64,000 nt of DNA from Sulfolobales archaeon (lineage in GTDB: Archaea > Thermoproteota > Thermoprotei_A > Sulfolobales > Desulfurococcaceae): positions 275,971 to 339,970 of the forward strand of contig JANXDZ010000001.1 in assembly GCA_025059075.1 (NCBI GenBank), read 5' to 3'. Below, piece by piece: positions 33,454 to 40,985 of the stretch (its first letter is position 1; each line of letters begins with the position of its first letter). The notes beneath the pieces are model-generated. The model ran no database searches. It saw only the letters and a program-made list of their open reading frames with translations, and was not told the DNA's origin. The position numbers and the translations under genes were made by a program.

Positions 33454-35058
33454 TTGGCTAAATACTTAGTTGTAACTGGTGGAGTTCTCTCAGGCTTAGG
33501 TAAAGGCGTTATAACTGCTTCAACAGGTTTACTCCTCAAGAGCTTAGGCTATAGCGTTACAGCAATAAAAGTAGATCCATATGTAAATGTTGATGCTGGA
33601 ACCATGAATCCCTATATGCATGGAGAAGTCTTTGTAACAGATGATGGAGGAGAAACAGATCTCGATATAGGTCACTATGAGAGGTTCTTGAATGCTAGCT
33701 TAAGCAAGAAGAACAACATTACTACGGGGCAGATATTCATGAAGGTAATAGAGAAGGAAAGGATGGGGGCTTACTTAGGGCAGTGTGTTCAAATAATTCC
33801 TCATGTCACTGATGAAGTGAAAAGCAGGATAAATGAAGTAGCTCGTGAAACAAATATAGACATAGTATTAGTTGAAATAGGGGGGACTGTAGGCGATATA
33901 GAGGGGCTGCCTTTCCTAGAGGCAGTTAGACAGCTTAGGATGGAGGAAGGGGCGGATAATGTAGCGTTCATACACGTTGCTCTAGCACCCCTCCTATCAA
34001 CTACTGGTGAATTAAAGACTAAGCCAGTGCAGCATAGCGTTCAAGAATTAAGGAGGATAGGTATACAGCCTGATGCAATTATAGTTAGATCTATTACGTG
34101 GCTAGACAATGAGGCTAGACGTAAAATAGCTCTCTACAGTAATTTACCGCCACCAGCTGTATTTAGTGTACCAGACTTAGATACCATATATAGAGTCCCG
34201 CTAATACTTAATGAACAGGGCTTTACAAAGTACATTGCTGAAAGAATAAAGCTTAAGTACACTGATCTAGATCTAGGGGAGTGGCGTAACTACATTGAAA
34301 GGCTAACTAATGTTGATAGGGAAGTCTCCATAGCTATGGTGGGTAAGTACACCAAGCTCCACGATAGTTACATAAGTATAATTGAGGCATTAAACCACTC
34401 TGGAGCATTAATTGGAGTTAAGCCAAAGCTTAAGTGGATTGAAGCAACAGAGATAGAGGAAGGAGTAATTAAACCTGAAGTAATTATTGAATCTAACGGC
34501 GTAATAGTGTTGCCAGGCTTTGGGAGGAGGGGTGCTGAAGGAAAGATCAAGGTTATAAAGATCGCTAGAGAGAATAAAAAGCCCTTGCTTGGAATATGCT
34601 TTGGATTCCAACTAATGGTTGTTGAATATGCTAGAAATGTAATTGGCTTAAGCAAAGCTAATTCAACTGAAATAGATCCACAGACCCCCCACCCTATAGT
34701 AGATCTACTGCCAGAGCAAAGGACCGTCGACAGGCTTGGTGGAACAATGAGACTTGGGCTCCATCCAATAAAGATAGCTACTGGAACGCTGGCCTACGAA
34801 ATTTATGGAAGAGAAATTGTTTACGAAAGGCATAGACATAGGTATGAAGTTAACACAAAGTACATAGACTTGCTAGAGTCAAGAGGCTTGACGATCAGTG
34901 GCTGGAGCATCGATGGACTCCCCGAAATAATAGAACTTAAAAATAGTAGCAGCTTCTACTTAGGAATACAAGCACACCCAGAGTTTAGAAGCAGACCTCT
35001 AAATCCATCCCCTATATACGTTAAGTTTCTTGAACGAGCTGCACTGAGTACGCGTTAA
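33454..35058 (+). CDS. pyrG: CTP synthase
   Basis: This enzyme of about 534 residues converts UTP, ATP and glutamine to CTP. The amidoligase domain starts with KYLVVTGGVLSGLGKG. The DPYVNVDAGTMNP and GGTVGDIEGLPFLEA motifs follow, and the glutamine amidotransferase domain has the nucleophile LGICFGFQ and the His/Glu pair in QAHPEFRSRP. The frame opens at GTG 33442, but that codon is inside AGGTGG. TTG 33454 has the site 8 bases upstream and gives MAKYLVVTGG, matching the family start. It is a complete housekeeping gene. Confidence 0.97.
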   Translation: MAKYLVVTGGVLSGLGKGVITASTGLLLKSLGYSVTAIKVDPYVNVDAGTMNPYMHGEVFVTDDGGETDLDIGHYERFLNASLSKKNNITTGQIFMKVIEKERMGAYLGQCVQIIPHVTDEVKSRINEVARETNIDIVLVEIGGTVGDIEGLPFLEAVRQLRMEEGADNVAFIHVALAPLLSTTGELKTKPVQHSVQELRRIGIQPDAIIVRSITWLDNEARRKIALYSNLPPPAVFSVPDLDTIYRVPLILNEQGFTKYIAERIKLKYTDLDLGEWRNYIERLTNVDREVSIAMVGKYTKLHDSYISIIEALNHSGALIGVKPKLKWIEATEIEEGVIKPEVIIESNGVIVLPGFGRRGAEGKIKVIKIARENKKPLLGICFGFQLMVVEYARNVIGLSKANSTEIDPQTPHPIVDLLPEQRTVDRLGGTMRLGLHPIKIATGTLAYEIYGREIVYERHRHRYEVNTKYIDLLESRGLTISGWSIDGLPEIIELKNSSSFYLGIQAHPEFRSRPLNPSPIYVKFLERAALSTR

Positions 35059-35180
35059 TAAGTTTCATAAGTCACTTCAAGCCTTCCATAGAACTTAAAA
35101 ATAGGGAGGAGACTGCTAGATAATTAAATACTTCATTAATCTAATTTTAATCTAACTACATACAGTACTAGGTGTTCTTC

Positions 35181-36566
35181 ATGGTTGTTGAAAAGGTATC
35201 TATCTTAATAAAGAATGGACTTGTTGTAACTATGGATGCTTTTAGAAGAGTACTTAGTGAAGGATATGTAGCTGTAGATGAAGACAGAATAGTTGGCGTA
35301 GGCAAGGGAGATCCTGGAGGAAGGTATTCAGCTGAAGAAGTTATTGATGCACGTAGAGCAGTAGTACTTCCCGGACTAATATGTGTACACACTCACCTCT
35401 ATGGAGCTTTGCTGAGAGCTAGCCCATGGTTTCTAAAAATAGATCAGCCGACTGATTTCCAACAAAGTCTTCAGAGAGTGTGGTGGACGCTAGATGAACT
35501 CATGACTCACGAGGATATCTATGCTTCAGCACTATACTCATCAATGGAGTTAGCTAGGACTGGTACAACACTATTCTACGATACTTTAAGTGCTCCAAAA
35601 GCTATTGAGGGCTCTTTAAGCTGTGAAAAGAAGGCTATTGAAGAAGTAGGAGTGCGTGGTATACTATCTTTTGAAGCTACTGAAAGGCACAGCCTTGAGG
35701 AAGGCATTAGGGGTTTAGCTGAAAATGAAAAGTTTGTTAAAGAGAATCCCTATACTCTAGATAAATTAGTCATGGGGGCAATAAGCCTCCACGCAAGCTT
35801 TACCGTAAGTAATGAATTATTACATAAAGCTAAAGAGCTCTCCGACAAGCACGGCGTCCCAATAACTATGCACATTGAGGAGGGTTTAATAGACGTATAC
35901 CATAACATTGAGCGCTATGGAGTAAGGCCTGTAGAGAGACTTGAGAAGGAGGGGTTCTTGAGCTCTAAGTTAGTGGCAGCACACGTAGTTCACGCAACAA
36001 TGGAGGAACTAATTGCATTGAAAAGAAGTAACGTTAAAGTAGCTCATAATGCTATGAGCAACATGCTGAATGCCGTTGGAGTGTCTCCAGTCCCAAAAAT
36101 GCTCGAGCTAGGGATAGTAGTTGGAATAGGGAATGATGGCTATATACTCGATGTTTTTGAAAACGCTAGGGCAACTTATCTAATACATAAAGTAGCGAAT
36201 AAAGACCCAAGGCTTATGCCTCCAGATAAAGTTGTTGAAATGGCTACGATAGATGCAGCAAAAGTACTGGGGTTAGAGAAGCATGTTGGAAGCCTTGAAG
36301 TAGGTAAGAGAGCTGATGTAGTGATTGTGAGGCCTGAACTAACTCCAACGCCAATCAATGAAGGCACTGTTTACAGCCATATAGTGAATACATTTACCGG
36401 TAGAGATGTTGATACAGTGATAGTTAATGGTAGGGAGATTCTTAGGGAAAGAAAGTTCACAGCTACTCAGGCTTTAAAAAAGCTAGATTACGTACATGAG
36501 ATAGCTACAAGGCTTTGGGATAAGCTGTTGAGTGAAGGAAGCTATCAACTAGACTTCCTAAGCTGA
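35181..36566 (+). CDS. Amidohydrolase of the SAH/MTA deaminase - SsnA type
   Basis: This metal-dependent hydrolase of about 461 residues has the HTHLYG metal motif, a later MHIEEG, AHVVHAT and an IGNDGYILD aspartate segment. These are the ligands and catalytic acid of the TrzN/AtzA/SsnA/adenosine-type deaminase group. Likely substrates are aminated nucleosides or nucleobases (SAH, MTA, guanine, cytosine-like), but sequence alone does not choose. ATG 35181 has AGGTG at a spacing of 7; GTG 35172 overlaps it. In this neighbourhood with PreA-like and xanthine-dehydrogenase-like genes a nucleobase role is attractive. Confidence 0.8.
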   Translation: MVVEKVSILIKNGLVVTMDAFRRVLSEGYVAVDEDRIVGVGKGDPGGRYSAEEVIDARRAVVLPGLICVHTHLYGALLRASPWFLKIDQPTDFQQSLQRVWWTLDELMTHEDIYASALYSSMELARTGTTLFYDTLSAPKAIEGSLSCEKKAIEEVGVRGILSFEATERHSLEEGIRGLAENEKFVKENPYTLDKLVMGAISLHASFTVSNELLHKAKELSDKHGVPITMHIEEGLIDVYHNIERYGVRPVERLEKEGFLSSKLVAAHVVHATMEELIALKRSNVKVAHNAMSNMLNAVGVSPVPKMLELGIVVGIGNDGYILDVFENARATYLIHKVANKDPRLMPPDKVVEMATIDAAKVLGLEKHVGSLEVGKRADVVIVRPELTPTPINEGTVYSHIVNTFTGRDVDTVIVNGREILRERKFTATQALKKLDYVHEIATRLWDKLLSEGSYQLDFLS

Positions 36567-36624
36567 AGCATGTACTAATCACATTTATAGCTTGCTAGCT
36601 AGTCCTATACGTAGGTGCTGAGCT

Positions 36625-37677
36625 TTGATTAAGGGAGACATGAAGCAATATGTAGCTGAAGAATATAGAGGGGACATAATCTATAAGTCACTTCTTCCTA
36701 AAGTCAAGTTAAGCGCTATGACTTTAAACACGCACTTAGCCACAGTGGATGTTCCACTTAAAGAGCTTTTAGAGGTAGAGAGGGCTTTCCTAGAAGTTGG
36801 AATTAGATCGTTGAGGGAGAGATTCTTGTGGAGACTGAAGCTAGATGGAGTGCCTGTATCTAGAGAGTTTAAGCCCAATTCATCTATAAACCTTAGAGGC
36901 ATGTATTATTCAAGGGCTGTCTACGACGTAACACCGATCTTGAGGAGGTGTAAGAGGGCTGATAGGCTTGGAATCATGGTTAAATATGTTGATAGCGATC
37001 ATATATACCTTGAGCACTTAGGACTACTATTGTTTGCACCATCTCAAGATGTTTCTAGCTACATAAGCTTCCTAAGTGGGGCAATAGGGTTTGAACCCTC
37101 TAGTGAATGTGAAGTGAACTTAAGTTATCCAGGCAATAGCGCTAGAGAGCTTCACTTAATAACTTACATGCCTGGTCCATACAGTAGACTGCACATAATC
37201 TTCAATGATGAGGATGTAGGAGTCATAGGCGGCCATTCTGGAACTGAAGAACATGTGTTAAAAGTAAGCAACATACGTAGGGAAAACAAGCTTAAGTTAA
37301 TCTACGCAAGTGCTCCAATGACTACGTTAATGAATGAAGCCGTGTTATTTACTGTATTGATGAAACACGCGTTGTTTAAGGAACCCAAGCTAGTGTTAAA
37401 AGAAGTCATTGAACCCCAAGTAATTGGTGAAAGAAAGATGCGTTTAGTCATAGCTAATGAAGGGCTTTCAAAACCGGATGCAGCTCTATTGACATTAATT
37501 TACTTAGGAACACCAATACATAGAGCTGATGTACCTGAGTTAAAGCCAGGTGAGGAGGCTTTAGTTGAAGTGCCATTAAATCTCAATAAGGGCACTTACC
37601 AACTCGTTGTAAGGCTTGTGTGGAGGAAGGCAACTAAAACTTCGTTTAATGAGGAGAGAATAACTATTTCACTTTAG
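36625..37677 (+). CDS. Hypothetical protein with C-terminal CARDB-like domain
   Basis: This is a 350-residue protein I do not recognise. The N-terminal two thirds is a mixed, mostly beta sequence without a signal peptide. The last roughly 95 residues (KMRLVIANEGLSKPDAALLT, then ELKPGEEALVEVPL) resemble a CARDB/immunoglobulin-like fold. Absence of a signal peptide is odd for CARDB, which is usually outside the cell. The start is TTG 36625, with GGTG 7 bases upstream; an ATG at 36640 is possible. Confidence 0.6.
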   Translation: MIKGDMKQYVAEEYRGDIIYKSLLPKVKLSAMTLNTHLATVDVPLKELLEVERAFLEVGIRSLRERFLWRLKLDGVPVSREFKPNSSINLRGMYYSRAVYDVTPILRRCKRADRLGIMVKYVDSDHIYLEHLGLLLFAPSQDVSSYISFLSGAIGFEPSSECEVNLSYPGNSARELHLITYMPGPYSRLHIIFNDEDVGVIGGHSGTEEHVLKVSNIRRENKLKLIYASAPMTTLMNEAVLFTVLMKHALFKEPKLVLKEVIEPQVIGERKMRLVIANEGLSKPDAALLTLIYLGTPIHRADVPELKPGEEALVEVPLNLNKGTYQLVVRLVWRKATKTSFNEERITISL

Positions 37678-37735
37678 CCTTTTCATAGAGATACGCTACG
37701 TAGTGGAGCAATTGCTTAAGTGAGCTGAGAGATCA

Positions 37736-37924
37736 TTATACTATTCTCACCTTATTCACCTTCTTATTCTGCCACATATACTTTCTTATCCTTCTACTCC
37801 TGCCGAAGCCGCATGCTGCACAATACCCCTTAGCTACGTTGAATGCATGTCTTCCACACCTTCTGCACCTTATGTGAGTTTTACCTCTTGCATGTTGACC
37901 CATGCTAGTTGTTCCTTTAACCAA
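37736..37924 (-). CDS. rpl37e: Ribosomal protein eL37 (L37e)
   Basis: This 62-residue basic zinc-ribbon protein of the large ribosomal subunit has the CxxC pairs [10 protein letters not shown] and YCAACGFG that bind zinc. The start [11 protein letters not shown] is typical. TTG 37924 gives [10 protein letters not shown], as in other archaea, with AGGTGG 5 bases upstream; the GTG at 37933 lies within that site. It directly follows the Sm-like gene, an arrangement conserved in many archaea. Confidence 0.96.
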   Translation of the reverse strand: MVKGTTSMGQHARGKTHIRCRRCGRHAFNVAKGYCAACGFGRSRRIRKYMWQNKKVNKVRIV

Positions 37925-37933
37925 GGGTTCCAC

Positions 37934-38155
37934 CTACTTCACTGGACTTATTAATACGACAGTGTCTCCACGAATGACTATTGTCCCAAGCTTTCTCGTT
38001 GAGCCGTTACGTATTTCCTCGGCATCTTCCAATACTATGTTTAAGTGAAGATCGTAGCTCTTCATTCTCCCTCTTACAGCATAGTTATTCTTTAACTTAA
38101 TTAACACCATTGAGCCTAGGGCTTCTTGAAGCACTTGGTGAGCTGTATCAGCCAT
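37934..38155 (-). CDS. lsm: Sm-like RNA-binding protein (archaeal LSm)
   Basis: This 73-residue protein has the Sm fold, with Sm1 motif [19 protein letters not shown] and Sm2 motif [10 protein letters not shown]. Such proteins form heptameric rings that bind U-rich RNA. It is paired with eL37, as in many archaea. The start is ATG 38155. Confidence 0.95.
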   Translation of the reverse strand: MADTAHQVLQEALGSMVLIKLKNNYAVRGRMKSYDLHLNIVLEDAEEIRNGSTRKLGTIVIRGDTVVLISPVK

Positions 38156-38367
38156 TGAACGTTTTCCCCCAAATCTTATAGGCCTTACTTTATCTTAGTT
38201 AAGAGCTGAGTCATATTTAAGTTTTAGACCTTTCTACCTAAAGCACTTTCTCACGACGAATGTATAGCTTCTAACACTGCTTCACAAGATGCTTACTCCT
38301 CTGTAGGCTCTACGTTTAACGTTGAGTTATTAAGTGCAATTCAGTGTATTAGCTTGGTGGAAGGAGC

Positions 38368-39234
38368 TTGGCTCAAGAGGCTTCCGCCTACGTCTTAGAT
38401 ATAGATCTTTATGACAAAATAGTTAATGCTGTAAGGAGGGGGTTAAAGGCTTCTATAGCAGTAATAGTTGATAAAGTAGGTAGTGGGCCTAGAGATATTG
38501 GAGCTAAAATAGCGGTATTTGAGGACGGCAGTACAGTTGGCACTTTAGGCGGAGGATCTTTTGAGGCAAAGGTCGTAAGTGAAGCCATTAAGGCAATTAA
38601 TGAAGGGAGGCCTAGAGTGCTTAAATTCAGCTTTACTGGTGAAAGAACTGAAGGAGCTATAGATACAGGCCTAATGTGTGGTGGAGTACTAACAGTATTT
38701 ATCGATGTAATTAGTCCCCAGCCTAGGGTATTCATTGTTGGAGCTGGTAGAGTTGGGAAGCCTCTAGCAGACTTATTGAATTACTTGAAGTATAGAGTTA
38801 TAGTAATTGACCTAGATCGTGGGGCAGCAAGTAGAAGCAGCTATCCATATGCAGAAGAAATAGTTGCAGGAGACTTAAATATAGTTACAGAAGCCATTAA
38901 AACTAAGCCTTTTAGCAACGATGCAGTTCTAATAACTCATGGGGAATTAGAAGTTGATTACGCTGCACTAAAGGCTGCTATAGAATCTAAGGCTGGCTTC
39001 ATAGGATTACTTGGCAGTAGAAGGAAGATAGCGGAATTTGTAAAGAAACTTTTAAGCGAAGGCGTAAGCTATGAATCATTCTCTGAAAGACTTCACGCTC
39101 CAGTAGGCTTAGACATAGGTGCAGATAATCCTGTGGAAGTAGCTGTAAGCATTATAGCTGAACTAATCGCATGGTTTAAAGGACTAAGAAGGAATTCATA
39201 CAGTGCTTTAAGTATAGTGAAGTCCCTTAGTTAG
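38368..39234 (+). CDS. xdhC: XdhC/CoxI-family molybdoenzyme maturation protein
   Basis: This 288-residue XdhC-type protein binds and sulfurates or inserts molybdenum cofactor for xanthine-dehydrogenase-like enzymes. The N-terminal XdhC domain has VDKVGSGPRDIGAKIAV. The Rossmann-type C-terminal domain has VFIVGAGRVGKPLADLL and, near the end, the GLLGSRRK motif of XdhC. The start is TTG 38368, with GGTGG 7 bases upstream. It precedes the three hydroxylase genes on the same strand but is cut off from them by a 343-base gap that holds a probable mobile-element remnant. Confidence 0.9.
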   Translation: MAQEASAYVLDIDLYDKIVNAVRRGLKASIAVIVDKVGSGPRDIGAKIAVFEDGSTVGTLGGGSFEAKVVSEAIKAINEGRPRVLKFSFTGERTEGAIDTGLMCGGVLTVFIDVISPQPRVFIVGAGRVGKPLADLLNYLKYRVIVIDLDRGAASRSSYPYAEEIVAGDLNIVTEAIKTKPFSNDAVLITHGELEVDYAALKAAIESKAGFIGLLGSRRKIAEFVKKLLSEGVSYESFSERLHAPVGLDIGADNPVEVAVSIIAELIAWFKGLRRNSYSALSIVKSLS

Positions 39235-39249
39235 CTGAGTGTAAATCCT

Positions 39250-39577
39250 TTTTACAACTAAAAGCCTCATCCTCTAGGGCGTGATGGAGGGGAAGTGTTT
39301 ATAATGTCTTTACACGCTTGATTTATTGATGATGAAGTTGCTGGACAACACGGCCTTACAACTCCATAGTCTTAAGCCTCAAGGAAGTGTGAGCCGAGGG
39401 CTCTCCACGCCTAAAGATGAGAGCAATGCGCCTGGCCTTAGGCGCAAAGTTGGACTCTGGATAAGTAGCTCTAAACTAATGAATTGCCTTAGAGGGGATC
39501 CTCAAGCATTTAAGGACGGGGGGAGGTTAACTATATGTAGGCTAAGAGGTATAGTTGCCAGCTACTGGTGGCTTTAA
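39250..39577 (+). mobile_element. Probable internally deleted IS200/IS605-family remnant
   Basis: The gap between xdhC and the hydroxylase genes holds a bulged stem at 39265-39290 (CCTCATC to GATGGAGG), in the style of IS200/IS605 end hairpins. It is followed by an open frame resembling the tail of TnpB and by two strong stem-loops within that tail. The distance between the first stem and the tail is only tens of bases, as in a MITE-like deletion derivative. The exact ends are not determined; limits are approximate. Confidence 0.35.
39326..39577 (+). pseudogene. Possible C-terminal fragment of a TnpB-like protein
   Basis: This is an 83-codon open frame starting ATGATGATG, without the rest of a gene. 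Segments such as SLKPQGSVSRGL and GDPQAFKDGG have the character of the variable tail that follows the last catalytic segment and zinc finger of archaeal TnpB proteins. No RuvC or zinc-finger motif is left. Two perfect stems lie in it: GAGCC-gag-GGCTC (39391-39403) and GCGCCT-ggcctt-AGGCGC (39428-39445), as expected where an omega-type guide RNA overlaps the tnpB end. The assignment is from memory of family style, not from a search. Confidence 0.35.
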
Positions 39578-40471
39578 TTGCATATGCCTAGGTTCGATGT
39601 ATACGTGCCCCAAGACCTTAACGACGCTCTCTCCTTCCTTGATGAACGCGGTGAAGAAGCTATACCACTAGCTGGTGGAACAGACTTATTGACGCTCATT
39701 AGGGCAGGTGTAGTTAAGCCTAAGATCCTTCTAGATCTATGGCCCTTGAGGAAGAACTTATCCTATATAAGGAGAGAAGGGGGTTATGTAAGGATTGGAG
39801 CTCTCACTACAGTAGACGAAGTGTTGGCTAACTACTTATTTAGAGACTCTAGGTACTTAGGCTTTATAGATGCAGCCAGAGGACTTGGCCCTACATTCCT
39901 AAGATCTATAGCTACTATTGGAGGAAATGTAGCCACAGGCCACCCTCTATCAGATATGGCGATACTCCTACTAGCCCTCAAGGCTGAGGTGAAGTTCGTT
40001 AGTAGGCATGGAGAGAGAAGGGTGTCCATAGATGAGATCTACTTAGATAAGAGGAAGATTGATAGAAGGCCTAACGAGCTTATAGCAGAAGTAGCGTTTA
40101 GAGAAAAGCCTATGAGCAGTAGCACGGCTGTACTTAAAATTGATAGAAGGAGAGGACATTCAATGGGCTACGTAGTTTCAGCATCCTACATGGCGTTAGA
40201 AGGAGATGTGATAACTGACGTAGGCATAGCTTTCGATAGCTTAGGGAAGCCTTATCCAGGTAGAGCTTATAGAACTGAGGAATTCTTGATTGGGAGGAGA
40301 TTCAGTGAAGATACTATTGCTGAGTCTTCTAAAGTACTTGAGTTAGAGATGACTAGATTAAGTGACTATAGAGCTCCAGCTGAATATAGGCTGAGTTTAT
40401 CGAAAACCCTGCTTAAAAAATGCCTCCTCTTAGTAAGCCAGAGAATTAAGGAGGAGTTAATGCATGGCTGA
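39578..40471 (+). CDS. Molybdenum hydroxylase FAD-binding subunit (CoxM/XdhB-like)
   Basis: This is a 297-residue medium subunit that carries FAD and passes electrons from the [2Fe-2S] subunit to the acceptor. The FAD-binding loops are seen as PLAGGTDLLTLIRAG and ATIGGNVATGHPLSDMA. It begins with TTG 39578, with a GGTGG about 6 bases upstream inside the preceding remnant; ATG 39584 is possible. It overlaps the small subunit by 8 bases. Order M-S-L is that of the aerobic-type CO dehydrogenase / aldehyde oxidoreductase operons. Confidence 0.9.
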   Translation: MHMPRFDVYVPQDLNDALSFLDERGEEAIPLAGGTDLLTLIRAGVVKPKILLDLWPLRKNLSYIRREGGYVRIGALTTVDEVLANYLFRDSRYLGFIDAARGLGPTFLRSIATIGGNVATGHPLSDMAILLLALKAEVKFVSRHGERRVSIDEIYLDKRKIDRRPNELIAEVAFREKPMSSSTAVLKIDRRRGHSMGYVVSASYMALEGDVITDVGIAFDSLGKPYPGRAYRTEEFLIGRRFSEDTIAESSKVLELEMTRLSDYRAPAEYRLSLSKTLLKKCLLLVSQRIKEELMHG

Positions 40472-40985
40472 ATATAGGGATTACGTAGTTAAGCTTACTG
40501 TGAATGGAGTCACCTACATAGTGAGCGTAAAGCCTTACGAAAGACTCATAGACGTACTGCGCTATAAGCTGGGGCTAACTAGCGTTAAAGAAGGCTGCGG
40601 TAGAGGGGAGTGCGGTGCTTGTGTAGTCATACTTAATGGGAAAGTAGTTCCAAGCTGCTTAACTTTAGCCATAAGAACTAATGGAGCTGAAGTACAGACT
40701 TTAGAAGGGCTGGCTCCTGAGGGAAAGCTGCATGCAGTTCAAAAAGCCCTTATAGAAGTCCATGGAATACAGTGCGGCTTCTGCATTCCTGGATTCGCTA
40801 TTGCAATAAAACACTTAGTAGACAATAACTCTAATCCAACTGATGAAGAAATTAAGGAGGCTCTCGACGGATACTTATGTAGATGCGGCAGCTACTCAAT
40901 GCTTATAGAAGCTGCTAGACTTACTGCAAAATACGTTTCTGAAGGAAGAAGGTACTTTGACTTAAGGGAGTGTTTAGGTGAATGA
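40464..40985 (+). CDS. Molybdenum hydroxylase [2Fe-2S] subunit (CoxS-like)
   Basis: This 173-residue small subunit has two clusters. The plant-type cluster uses CGRGECGACVV and a later SCL cysteine. The C-terminal helical cluster uses CGFCIPG and LCRCG. It relays electrons from the molybdenum site to FAD. Start and stop overlap both neighbours (8 and 4 bases), so the three subunits are made together. Confidence 0.94.
   Translation: MAEYRDYVVKLTVNGVTYIVSVKPYERLIDVLRYKLGLTSVKEGCGRGECGACVVILNGKVVPSCLTLAIRTNGAEVQTLEGLAPEGKLHAVQKALIEVHGIQCGFCIPGFAIAIKHLVDNNSNPTDEEIKEALDGYLCRCGSYSMLIEAARLTAKYVSEGRRYFDLRECLGE

Noticed and set aside
39326..39360. C/D box sRNA starting at ATGATGA
   Set aside because: A C-box-like sequence is present but no D or D' box (CTGA) follows at suitable spacing.
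39391..39445. Riboswitch or RNase P/SRP RNA in the xdhC-coxM gap
   Set aside because: Two stems alone do not match the conserved cores of RNase P or SRP RNA, and base composition is too AT-rich for a stable housekeeping RNA in a thermophile. A mobile-element origin explains the open frame as well.
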